Part shown: piece by piece, positions 45,764 through 56,371 of the stretch
Numbering within the stretch: position 1 is the first letter of the stretch
Layout of the letters: each line of letters starts with the position of its first letter
NCBI GenBank assembly: GCA_002794785.1
Contig: NBBA01000008.1
Span: 1,488,001-1,552,000 of the forward strand
DNA from: Coniferiporia sulphurascens
Taxonomy: Eukaryota; Basidiomycota; Agaricomycetes; Hymenochaetales; Hymenochaetaceae
Length of the DNA: 64,000 bases
Reading direction: 5' to 3'
Notes under the pieces: model-generated
Told to the model about the DNA's origin: nothing
The model's database searches: none
Seen by the model: the letters and a program-made list of their open reading frames with translations, nothing else
Made by a program: the position numbers and the translations under genes

Positions 45764-48700
45764 GTGCACAAATCTGTGTACTCCAGTGGAATGCTGCCTG
45801 CTCACTTGCAGCGATACACTCACTAATTCCCACCCTCACTAATGAACCCTCCCCCCCCCACCTGATTTTGATCCAGGAGCTGCCATGGTATCAGATCGGG
45901 CTTCAGCCCTCACTCACTAACCCAGATGGAGACCCAGTGCTCAATGTGCCGACAATCCCTGGCTTCATCCCAGTACTCCCCCCTGCCACCCGACCCAGGG
46001 TGGTCACGTATGTCTCAAGGACCCTCCCCCAGTCTTCATGGTCAGTTGTCAGCCCAGCCTCAAGCGGTACGGACATTGTGACGGTGGAGATCCATGGCAG
46101 CCACCAGGTCAGGGTGTGCAACTACTACGGTATGTTGCCCCCTGATAGGGCGGAAGCCAGACTGGGGTACCCAGGTGAGGCATTCCTTTGCTCTCTCCCC
46201 TCGGCCCTCACCTCCACCCTCACAGTGGCTGGTGACTTCAACTGTCGCCACCACTCATGGTCAACCCTCACCTCCACCCAAGAAGAAAACCGCAGAGTGC
46301 AACCTCTGGACGACTTCTTCAGGGAACATGGCCATGAACCAGCTCACCCACCCGACTGCGACACCCAACCCCTACCAGGGTGCTAGCGCTGCCCAATCGA
46401 CATGGTATGGGCCCCACCCTCAATCAACCCGGAGTCCATGATGGACTCCTTCACCATGAACCAATCGCCACTTTCTGACCACCAAATACTGCGCTGGTCA
46501 ATACCAACATCAACACCCTGGCCCACACCAACTACCCGAAAAACTCAACAACAAAGACAAGGAGAGCTGGACTGAGGCGCCTTCCCAGCCCTCACTGTTG
46601 CATTTGCCCTCCCAGTAGCGGATACTGATGCCCTAGACCTGAAAGCCAGTGCAGTCCTCACTGCCATGATGGAGGCACTGCAACCATTCACCACAATCTG
46701 CACTCCATCGAAAACAGCTGTCCCCTGGTGGTCATCCAACTGCTGGGACTTACTAAATGCGATTCACAGCACACAAACACCCACCACGAAAGCCGCAGCA
46801 AGGCACTCCTTCAAATGAGGGATATGAGCTGCAAAGCGGACCTACTACTCAGAACAGGTGTCAGAGGCTGACCCCTCTAACATCTGGTCGTGGGCTAAAA
46901 CGTGGCCTGGGCGTCTGCCCAACACAGGTACCCTCACTTAAGCGCAGGGACAGCACCTTCACCCAGTCGGACGAAGAAAAAGGTGAACTCTTCAGATCTA
47001 CTTTCTTTCCACCACCTCCCCCACTCCTGGCTGTGGGCCTCGGACCCCTGCCTCCCCCTACCCCAGCTGCGCCACCATTACACTTCTCTGAGCTTACAGG
47101 TGCACTGGCCGATACCTCCAACTTGTCAGCTCTGGCCCCTCAGGGATTGGGTATCCCCCCTTAAGTGGGTGGTAGATGCCTACCCGGATGAGGTACTTGT
47201 GCTTTTCAACGATTGCCTCTGACTGGGCTACCACCCAGCCTGCTGGCAGATGGCAAAAGTCGTGATGCTACAGAAGCCGAACAAGAAGGACCCATTCTCC
47301 CCCCGATCCTACTGCCCCATCACTCTCGAGGAAACCCTGGGCAAGTTACTCGAAAAGATGATCGCTAACTAGCTCCAGTACCTTGCAAACGCGAGGAACT
47401 GGCTGCCACCCAACCAGTATGGGGGACGTCAGGGCCACTTGGTCTATGACGCTGCCCAGCACCTTTTACAGATCATCAAAGGTGCCCATGAGAAGGGCCT
47501 TGTGTGTTCCATCCTCACAGTGGACATCCAGGGCTTTTTCGACTCGGTGCACCCAAGACGACTCCACCATCAGCTACTAGAGATGGGATGCCCACCCAAC
47601 ATGGCGGCATGGTGTCTCTCCTTCATGATGAACAGGGAAGTGGCCGTTTCCTTCGACAGCACAACCCTACCAACTGCACCAAAACCCGACCTAGGCACCC
47701 CTCAAGGCTCGCTGGTCTCCCCCATTCTTTCGACAATATTTGCAGGCATAGTAATGAATCGCTTTCAACAGCGGGCTCTCAACTGCTAGCATACGTTGAC
47801 AACCACCTCATTGCCTGCATAGGCACCTCGGTTACAGCTAACTGTAGATCCCTCGCACAGGCATACCAACAACTCGACCGCCTGTTCCGCCAAATCGGTC
47901 TCAATATTGAAACGGCAAAGACGGAGGCCCTCCACTTCCACCTGCCCAGGCAACGAACTGGCTATCACCACTGGGACACCGCCGGAATCCAAATCGACGC
48001 TGACACCTTGATCCGACCCACCAACCCCCTGCGCTGGCTGGGAATTTGGTGGGACGCGAGCCTTACCTTCAAACCACATGTGGAATGCATGTGCTCCAAA
48101 GGCCTTTCAACACTGGCGGCCCTCTGAATTCTCGGCAACACTGAGAAAGGACTATCAGCCATCCACCTCCGCCGACTCTACACTGCCTGTGTACACACTG
48201 TCCTAACATGGGGCGCACCGGTATGGTACCATGGACATCGACAAAAAACCTTAGTAAACCAACTACAGGCCGTGCAGAACACAGCCTGTCGCTGGATATT
48301 AGGCGTCTACAAGGGCGTGTCTCCGCATTCTACAAATTTCCTTTGTTCCATTCCCCCTTTCTTCACTTATTTCGAATATCTAAAGACCATGCATGCCTTG
48401 CACCTATGGCGCACCCCCCACTGCATAGGGCAGAAAAAGTTCAATCCCAATGCTAATACCCCCTTTTCACTTTTGTTGCAGGTCTGCATCCCCGAGTCCA
48501 ATGGATCCCAGTGTACATGCACCCCCCCTGGACGGACCCCCTTGCCTTTGGCCAAGGAAGAATCATCTTCACAGTCCCAAGACAGCCAGTCCCCACGAAC
48601 ACATGTAACCATTATGTTGCATAAGCCAGGACATGCTGCACTGATACCTCCCTGCAGGTTTTCACTGATGGATCCCGCATCGGTAACGCCTCAGGATCAG

Positions 48701-49761
48701 CCATCTGCGGCATGAAGGGAAAACTTCACATCAGCTCCCTCAGGCTTGCCTCACCTACTTGCACCATAGCAACAGATGCCAAAATCTTTTCTTTGGCAAC
48801 TGCCCCAGGCTGGGCCGCAAGACACCTCCACCACCTGCTGCCAGACATCCAGGAGATCTTCTTCCTCTCAGATTCTCTGACAGCACTAGGCCTTATCCAC
48901 ACCTGGCCCTCCACTTTGGGGGCCCAGCTCCTCCCCCTTTGGAAGGCAGGGGTCAAGACCCTTCTCGACTCATTTCTGAACCTAACTGTTCACTTCCAGT
49001 GGTGCCCGGGCCACGAGGACATCCCTGGGAATGAATGGGCCGACTCCGAGGTGAAGTTAGCAACTGAGCTTCCCCCTGCCACCCTTGCCCCCTCTATCTC
49101 CGCTCTGAAGGAAGTAGCCACCTGCATGCTCAGCGAGCACTAGTCCCTTCAGTTGGCCTGCCCTCTGGCCTCTACCACTGACAAATACTTAGCAATAACA
49201 GGGCCCCCCACTCGATGACCGAGAAAACTCCTCACTATCTCGGTTGACCACCCCCACTCAGAGCTCACTGCAGTGGCACAGGTCCTCTGTTGTGCCGGTC
49301 CCTACAGGGGCTACTGGTTGAGCTTTGACTCAGCCTACCAGCACAGACATGGCCTGATTTCCCACTGCAGGTGGCACAACCACCCACCCTGGCCAGCACA
49401 GTCAACCTCCCATGTCCTAGGCAGATGCGAAACATTTCAGCCCTGGATAAGACATGTCTGGCCAAGAAACGACCCCCTCCCTGTCCACCATTCGGAATGG
49501 GTGGACAAAAACCATCTCCTGGTACTAAGGCGCTGGCTATGCCTCACAGGCCACCTCAACTGAATGTCCAACCACACAGCCAGCGCGATTTGCCTTGCCT
49601 TTGCAGCCATGGAACTAGACGGACTTCCCACTGACAACAACCTTGACTTGGACTCCCTCCAGGGCTACATGCGTAGGTTGCTCGGATCCAGGACTCAGGA
49701 TGTGGACCCAGCCCTATTGGAGCTCTCAGGTATGCTCCCACCATTTCCCTCTGACTCTTGA
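45760..49761 (+). pseudogene. LINE-B ORF2 of B-IV
   Basis: MSAQICVLQWNAACSL starts at 45760; the endonuclease is open for 208 codons (VAGDFNCRHHSW, REHGHEPAHPPDC). A TAG follows at about 46384, then frameshifts to the RT (LKRRDSTFTQSDEEKGELF; FFDSVHPRRLHHQLLEMGCP; GTPQGSLVSPILSTIFAG). The active site near 47797 reads LAYVDNHLI, the second catalytic Asp changed to Asn. RT C-terminus, RNase H (VFTDGSRIGNASGSAIC near 48660, FLSDSLTALGL) and the C-terminal domain follow, with TAG at 49141 and TGAs at about 49216 and 49561. It ends PPFPSDS* at 49761. Confidence 0.85.
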
Positions 49762-50100
49762 TTGCCCTTCAGATTCCCCACCGGTTTCTTCTATGGCACC
49801 TGCAGCCACTCCTTTCCACTTCTAAGGGACTGCCTTTTCCTGATCTCGTTTAGACTTGGTTCAGTTAACAACAGTCGCGATATGTACGCCTCCCTCCGTC
49901 CCCCTCCTCACTCATGTAATAGGGCATGTAAGCTCACTAGGCCTCCCTTGGGAGGCATGTGCCCTGCCCAGTTTTGCTCGATGAGTGATGACAGGCGCCT
50001 CAGTAGTTAGGTAGTTTACAGGTGGCCCCTACGGGGCTGCAAGTGTATTGTGTAGCTCAGTAGGAATAACAAATTTTTAAAAAAAAAGAAAAAAAAAAAA

Positions 50101-51238
50101 GCCTGGATGCGAGTCCAGAAGCATCTCGACCCCGCCTTCCAAAGGTGGAGGAGATGGGCGCCAGGGATGGCGGCCCAACTGCAGAAAAGGTTGAGTGCTG
50201 TCAGTGAATCGGACAGAAAGAACAAGTCTGATGTGACAGGCAGGTGGGTGAGGAGGCAGTGCGCAGCCCAGCCCAGGGCAGTGGCGAGTGAGAAGATTTC
50301 TGTGTCTGTGGCCGTGGTGCAGGTGGGGGAGGCAAGCCGGCAAGCCCGTATCTTAGTGAGGCCATGCATTGCGCAGATGGCGGATCCTGAGGCGGTTCCG
50401 ATGCGAGAGCCATTGGTGAAGACCTGGAGATGGGGGGTGGTGCTGAGATCTAGGGCTGCTTGCATGAATTCTTTGCACATGTCACCTATGACTGGGAGGG
50501 AGGGGAGGGTGAAGGTGACCTGTCCACCTGTGAAGGCCAGAGGATCCATCCAGGGGGGATGTGTGTATCCAGGGACCGGTTGTACCCAGGGGGCTCGGAC
50601 CTGCAGCGAAAGTGAGAAGGGTCTATTAGTTACATTTCGGAAGCGTTTGCGGCCAATAGAGTGAGGGGTGCGCCATAGGCACAGAGAATGGGACATTTTA
50701 ATATACTCAAAGTAAAAAGAAAGGGGAGGGACTGAGCAGAGGAAATTAGAAGAGAAGGGGGAGGCGCCCTTATAGATGCCGAGGATCCACCAGCAGGCCG
50801 CGTTTTGCATGGACTGGAGATGGTTGATCAGGGTTTTTTGGCGGCAGCCGTGGTACCAGACTGGAGCGCCCCATGCTAGGACGGAGCAGATGCAGCTGGT
50901 GTATAGTCATCAGAGTAGGAGGGCCGATACTCCCCATTCGGTGTTGCTGAGGATGTGGAGGGCAGTGAGGGTGGAGAGTCCCTTGGAGTGCATTCACTCG
51001 ACATGGGGCTTAAAGGTCAGGCCTGGATCCCACCAGATCCCAAGCCATCACAGTGGTTGGGAGGGTCAGATGAGGGTGTCAGGGTCGATTTGGATCCTGG
51101 CGGTGTCCCAGCCATGATAGCCGATTCTGCGCCGAGGTGGGTGGAAGTGGAGTGCCTCTGTTTTGGCGGCCTCGATGTTGAGACCGATGTCGCCAAAGAG
51201 GCCATCAAGTTGGTGATATGCATTGGCCAGGCGGAACA
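50101..51238 (-). mobile_element. LINE-A copy A-IX, right outer part
   Basis: It starts with the TSD GCCTGGATGCGAGTC and continues in the minus strand through RNase H and the RT C-terminal half to about 51238 (ANAYHQLDGLFGDIGLNIEA). There it meets plus-strand RNase H sequence of A-X. A-IX is therefore 5'-truncated in the RT and inserted in A-X. Confidence 0.8.
50101..51238 (-). pseudogene. LINE-A ORF2 fragment of A-IX (RT C-terminus, RNase H)
   Basis: RT C-terminal part: GLNIEAAKTEALHFHPPRRR and, near 50994-50996, HVE*MHSKGLSTL with TGA in place of Arg/His; the same position is TGA in A-XI (58049). The thumb/connection region follows (WYHGCRQKTLINHLQSMQNAACWWILGIYKG pattern, in shorter blocks), then RNase H: VFTNGSRIGTASG near 50410, where the first catalytic Asp of FTDGS is Asn, then TDTEIFSLATALGW and FLSDSLTALNLF. 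A 1-nt loss lies near 50135 (WKAG). Inactive. Confidence 0.8.
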
Positions 51239-51930
51239 AACCTACCCCCATCCTCCCTCGCACCCTCCACCTCTGCACTAAAAGAGGCCGCCATCAACAC
51301 CCTCATGGAATGATGGTCCCTCACACTCGCCCACCCACTGGCCTCGACAGCTGACAAATACTTGGCTGTCAACGGTATCCCCTCTCGCCGTCCCCGAAAG
51401 CTCATCACACAGTCGGTTGACCACCCCCGCCAGGAGCTCTCTGCAGTCGCCCAGGTCCTCTGTCATGCCGGTCCCTACAGGGGCTACTGGCTGAGTTTTG
51501 ACTCAGCCTACCGGCACCGACACGGCCTGATCTCGCACTGCAGATGGCATAACCACCCCCCCTGGCCGGCCCAGTCGACTGCCCACATTTTGGGCAGATG
51601 TCTCACATTCTGACCATGGATCTGCAAGGTCTGGCCCCCCCGTGACCCACTTCCGACCCACCATACCGAGTGGGCTGACAAAAACCATCTCCCAGTTCTG
51701 TGCCACTGGCTGAAGCTGACAGGGCACCTGAACTGCCTCTCCAACTGTACCTCTGCCACTATCCACCTGGCTTTCACTGCAATGGAGATGGAGGGACACC
51801 CGACCAACGAAGATATGGACTTGGACCTCCTCCAGGATTACATGAGTCGTATGCTTGGACCCCGTTTCCAGGACCCGGACCCGGCTCTCTTGGAGCTTTC
51901 AGGTGCACTTCCTACCTTTTCCTCTGACTA
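51239..51930 (+). pseudogene. LINE-A ORF2 C-terminal fragment of A-X
   Basis: SSLAPSTSALKEAAINTLME, then TGA at 51311-51313 (same place as in A-XI, 56993-56995), then AVNGIPSRRPRKLITQSVDH, the His/Cys segment SHCRWHNHPPWPAQSTAHIL and a TGA at about 51612 where relatives have Arg. It ends DPALLELSGALPTFSSD* near 51930. No catalytic residues. Confidence 0.82.
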
Positions 51931-52176
51931 GTGCCTGCCCTTCGGACTCCCTCCATATGTCCCAGCCGGCACTCTCACCCTCCCTTTCCTATTCTAAACT
52001 ACCTCCTTTGCCTGCCTTTGTCCGCTTGGTATAGTCGTAGCGATATGTATTCCTCCCTCCTTCCGTCTCTTTACTAATAGGGGCCCCCCACACCTTGGCA
52101 CCCTTTGGGGAGCAGGGCCCCCGCCCAGTTTTGTGCATTGCGCGATGACGGGTGCCTCTGTTGTTATGTAGTTAGG

Positions 52177-52195
52177 GCCCCCCCTTCGGGGGGGC
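52177..52195 (+). other. LINE-A 3' UTR hairpin with UUCG-type loop
   Basis: GC7-TTC-G7C, i.e. C(UUCG)G closing, about 35 nt before the tail. The same hairpin occurs in every LINE-A 3' end: 7934-7951, 12214-12232, 16976-16994, 18462-18478, 56105-56123, 62152-62170 and 63981-63999, with loops TTC or TTT. LINE-B has a shorter version (GC4-TTT/TAC-G4C) at 18983-18995, 23662-23674, 38458-38470 and 50025-50037. It is probably the RT recognition structure. Confidence 0.65.
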
Positions 52196-52245
52196 AGCTT
52201 GTAATTATGTAGTACTGCAGGAATAATAAATAAATAAAATAAAAA

Positions 52246-54578
52246 GGCACTGGCCTCCACGCTACTCGTGGCGGGCAACTTCAACCATCGCCACCACTCA
52301 TGGTCTGAACTCCTCACCTCATGGCAGGAGGACTTGAGGGCACAACCTTTCAATGACTTCTTCCGAGAGCATGGCCTTGTGCCAGCCCACCTACTGGACT
52401 CTGACTCATGGCCCATTGACACCCGTCGGTGGTGTCCAATTGACATGATCTGGTCCCCCCCCATGATCAACCCCGACACAATAATAGATTTGGGCTCTTC
52501 AACCACCTCACCACTGTCCAACCATGCCATGTTGCGATGGTCCTTGCCTTTTCGGCCTCCACCCCCCATCATTAAAACATGCCGGTTACACCTGGCAAAC
52601 AGGGAGGAATGGTCCGAAATCGCCTTTCCCCTACTTGAATCTGCCTTCTCACTACCAGCAGACAACACCCTCACCCTCAATGAGAAAGCACAGGCAGTGA
52701 TCAACTCCATGATCACCGCCCTCACTCCCTTCACCAGGCTCGCAAAGCCGTCCAAGTCCGAAGTCCCCTGGTGGACCCTGACATGTAAGTTGCTCCTTCA
52801 GGCGATCTCGATGGCCACCACTCCCCTACAGCGATCAGCAGCCTGCCACACATTCAAAAGCGGCGTACAGGTGGCCAAACGGCATTTTTATGCCGAACAG
52901 GCCGACCAGGCCGACACCTCCAACATTTGGAGCTGGGCCAAGCGAGGCCTCGGCAACCGGCCTACCCCAATCCCATCACTCAAGAAGAGTGATGGCACCT
53001 TCACCCAATCGGACGATGAGAAAGGTGAGCTTTTCTGCTCTACTTTCTTTACACCCCCACCACCCCACCAAGCGGCCGATACTCCGCTGCCTCCCCCCCA
53101 ACCAGCTGCCCCGCCCATACTCCTTTCGGAGCTCACGGGGGCACTGTCCGATACCTCCAACTTGTCGGCCCCAGGCCTCTCGGGCATTGGCTACCACCCT
53201 CTAAAATGGGTGGTAGACACCTACCCTGATGAGATCCTCACTCTTTTCAACGACTGCCTGCGCATGGGGCATCACCCCAAGTGCTGGTGGGCGGCAAAAG
53301 TTGTGATGCTTCGGAAGCCAAACAAGAAGGACCCCTTCTCGCTGCGATCATACCGGCCCATTACCCTCGAGGAGACCCTAGGGAAACTCCTGGAAAAAAT
53401 TATCACTAACTGGCTCCAGTTCCTTGCCAATACAAGGGACTGGCTGCCACCTAACCAATATGGGGGGCGTCAGGGACATTCTGTCTATGACGCTGCCCAG
53501 CACCTCCTACAGATCGCTGAACGAGCCCATGCCGAGGGCTGTGTATGCTCGGTCCTAGCAGTCGACATACAGGGTTTCTTCGACTCGGTTAACCCGCAAC
53601 TCCTCCACCGACAACTGTTGGACCTCCAGTGCCCACCCGATATGGCGGACTGGTGTCTGTCCTTCATGACGGACCGGCAGGTGGCCATCGCATTTGATGG
53701 CACCACCCTTCCAACTGCCCAGAAACCGGACCTCGGCACCCCTCAGGGGTCACCAGTCTCACCAATCCTCTCGACCATATTTGTGGGCGTGGTCCTCCAG
53801 AGATTTCACCAATCCGGCACCACTGCCCTAGCATATGTTGATGACCACCTCCTTGTGTGTGTCGGACCCAGCATGGCATCCAACTGCCAGCAATTGTCAA
53901 ACACCTACCACCAACTCAACGCCCACTTTGGCACCATTGGTCTCAACATCGAAGCTGCCAAAACGGAGTGCCAACACTTCCACCCACCCCGACACTGCTC
54001 AGCCACCTACACCGACTGGGACACCGCCAGAGTCTGGGTCACCCCCACCATGCTCATCTGACCCTCTATCCTGCTCTGCTGGCTGGGAATATGGTGGGAC
54101 CCCGCCCTCACATTCAAGGCCCACGTGGAATGCATGCGTTCCAAGGGCCTCTCCACCCTCACTGCCCTCCGCATCCTAGGAAACACCAAATGCGGAATCT
54201 CGGCCCTTCTCCTTCATCGACTGTACACTGCCTGCGTCTGCTCCGTCCTCATGTGGGGTGCACCGGTTTGGTATCACGGCAGGCGCCAAAAAACCTTAGT
54301 AAGCCACCTGCAGGCTGTGCAAAACATGGCATGCAGATGGATTCTCAGCATCTATAAAGGTGCCTCCCCCTTCTCTACAAATTTCCTTTGTTCCCTCCCC
54401 CCCCTTTCTTTCCATTTCGAATATGCAAAGACCCTCCATTCTCTGTGCCTCTGGCACACCTTGCACTCCGTCAGTAGAAAATGCTATTATAAAACAGTAA
54501 CTAACCATCCCTTTACCACTTCTCTGCAGGTCCAGGTCCCTCAGGTTCAACCGGTCCCTGCATACACTCATCCCCCTG
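52246..54578 (+). pseudogene. LINE-A ORF2 of A-VIII: endonuclease C-terminal half and RT
   Basis: The longest undamaged RT in the window: open from 52246 to the TGA at 54059-54061 (more than 600 codons). It covers VAGNFNHRHHSW, the linker (TTPLQRSAACHTFKSG), RT N-terminus (ITLEETLGKLLEKIITNWL), NQYGGRQGHSVYDAAQHLL, FFDSVNP, GTPQGSPVSPILSTIFVG and intact LAYVDDHLLVCVG near 53830. After the TGA (PTMLI*PSI, Arg in relatives) it continues in frame through WWDPALTFKAHVECMRSKG and WYHGRRQKTLV to AYTHPP at 54578, where X-II begins. RNase H and C-terminal domain are missing. Confidence 0.88.
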
Positions 54579-55897
54579 CATCCTTCTTGTCCTCTTACCA
54601 CCACCATCTCACCTCCGCTCTGGGGTCGTCTCTGGTCAGTCGCAGCAACCCATGTCTCACTTTGGTATACTACTGGGGCAACATGAGAGAAGGCTCTCCA
54701 ACTGCCCACCCTTATAGGGAGGGCAGCTGGCCGGTCGCCGAGGCGCTGTAGTGGTGTCATTGGATGGCAGGAGACGGGCACTTGCGTTCACTGGCTGGCA
54801 CGAGGACCCATCGTTAACGTCCTCCTGGGGGGGGAGACTCGGTGAGGATGATCCTCTCTCACGTCTGCACTGACCTTCTCGAGGATGGCATACTCACTGG
54901 TCCACCTCTCGGCGGCGCAAGGGGCACATGCCTGCCAGTCGGGGGGGGACACGATGTTAACGTCCCCACACCTGCGTGGGGGGGGTAACCCTCTGCCCTT
55001 CAGCAGTCGGCTTTGGTCGGGAGACCTCAGGTTTGGGGAGACTCAGATCTGACCTTCGGGTCGGGACTTAAAATCCTGGGGCCACGTTGTCCCTGGCATG
55101 ACAAACCATAAAAACTGCCGCCCCAAACCCCGAAAGGGTCTCTGATGACGTCACTAGCTGATATAAGGAGATAGGGGCTTCATAACACATGGTGTTGCAG
55201 TAAGTACCAGCTGATGCGAAAGCGACAGGCCACCATGGGCCTCTTGGGGGAATAATGCTGGGGCTCACCTAGCATTTGCAGGAAGTCCCTGGTAGCTGGC
55301 CCTCTCCCATCTAAGTGGGAAGGACGCTGGTACCCCTCGAGAGGTGGTTAGTCTGAGCGGACTCCCTGGCAGCTGTAACAAGCGCTGGGGTCCAAGCGAG
55401 GGCAACATGTCAACTTCGGTACATTGCGGATCCAGAAGTGGGCCTTGTGCCTGAGTATTCCCCTTTGGGGCTCTGAAGCATGTGCTGGGGAACAGGAAAC
55501 TCCGGGGGGGCCTAGGAAACCCCTCCACTATGGAGCAAGCTGTAGCGGTGGGGGATAGTTCCCTCCACTGGCTCCAGAGCACTAAATCTGGCATGGGTGC
55601 GCATAGGAGTAAGTCCTATTGCGTGCTTAAGTTGATTCCCAGAAATGAGCGGCACTCTACAATGGAAAGTGAGGTAAGGGGGGGAATGTGTAGGGTAGGG
55701 GGGGCACCCAATGGGTGGGGTAGTGCCTATGGCGCCGCAACCCCCACTCAGAATGTCTCCCTGGCACGGCATGCCCTTCCCAATCCAGCGCGTTGTAGAG
55801 GACAGCGTGTCGGGTATAAGTCCTACTGGTCAGGCATCTATGTCACGAGGAAGGTGCATGTGTAGTGGGGCCCCGCAAGGGCGCCCTTTAATTCTGG
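54579..55897 (+). repeat. Element X body, copy 2
   Basis: It aligns with copy 1 (21035-22873 without its LTR) over about 1.3 kb. It carries the hairpin at 55603-55619 (ATAGGA-GTAAG-TCCTAT) and is non-coding. Differences from copy 1 are substitutions and indels spread along the length, so the copies are of some age. Confidence 0.75.
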
Positions 55898-56051
55898 CTT
55901 GAAGCCTGCCTTTCGAATTCCTATGAATACATCCCGGCCAGCACTCTCACCCTCCCTTTCTCAATTCTAAGCTTCCTACTTTGCCTGCCCTTGCCTGCTT
56001 GGTTAGTTCGTAGCAATATGTATTCCTCCTTCTCCTCATCTTCTCTCCCAC
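54579..56051 (+). mobile_element. Chimeric retroelement X-II (element X + LINE-A 3' UTR), left part
   Basis: It begins at the 5' motif CATCCTTCTTGTCCTCTTAC. The X body runs to about 55897 (TTTAATTCTGG), then directly the LINE-A 3' UTR from near the ORF2 stop (GCCTGCCTTTCG..). The UTR is interrupted at 56051 by A-XI and resumes at 62036. No outer TSD was found (left flank in A-VIII RT, right flank in A-XII ORF1), so the borders have been rearranged. It has no coding frame longer than chance. Confidence 0.75.
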
Positions 56052-56371
56052 TTTTTTATTATTATTATTATTATTATTCCTGCAGTATTACATAATTACA
56101 AGCTGCCCCCCTGAAGGGGGGGCCCTAACTACATAACAACAGAGGCGCCTGTCATCACACAATGCACAAAACTGGACAGGGACCCTGCTCCCCGAAGGGT
56201 GCCAAGGTGGGAAGGGCCCCTATTTAAAGGATACAGATGGGAAAGGGAGAGGAATACATATCGCTACAACAAAACCAAGCAGGTGAGGGCAGGTAATGGG
56301 GGTAACTTAGAATTGGGAAAGGGAGGGCGAGAGCGCCGGCTGGGACATACGTGGGAGAGTCCGAAAGGCAG

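Larger units (their letters stand above)
43680..50100 (+). mobile_element. LINE-B copy B-IV, full length (6.4 kb), right arm
   Basis: It has the 5' motif (CATCCCCTCTTGACCTCTTA at 43680), ORF1, ORF2, 3' UTR with hairpin at 50025-50037 (loop TAC) and a tail A9-G-A12 ending at 50100. It is the only end-to-end LINE-B in the window. From about 45218 to 50100 it mirrors B-III. Its left flank (GGCCTGATTTCTC) and right flank (GCCTGGATGCGAGTC) are different target sites, so the present copy is recombinant. Confidence 0.9.
51239..52245 (+). mobile_element. LINE-A copy A-X, 3' part
   Basis: Plus-strand end of RNase H (STSALKEAAINTLME), C-terminal domain, 3' UTR (51931-52245; hairpin C7-TTC-G7 at 52177-52195; no gene in it) and tail GGAATAATAAATAAATAAAATAAAA-like. 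The tail is followed by GGCACTGGCCTCC of A-VIII. The left part is missing because A-IX is inserted here and the recombination at 37255 removed the rest. Confidence 0.82.

Noticed and set aside
50101..52245. Minus-strand RT/RNase H followed by plus-strand RNase H end and tail, as made by twin priming (5' inversion)
   Set aside because: The left border GCCTGGATGCGAGTC is the TSD of the LINE-B insertion and A-IX continues at 43283 (inverted) and 38394, so 50101-51238 belongs to a larger element and is not the inverted half of A-X.
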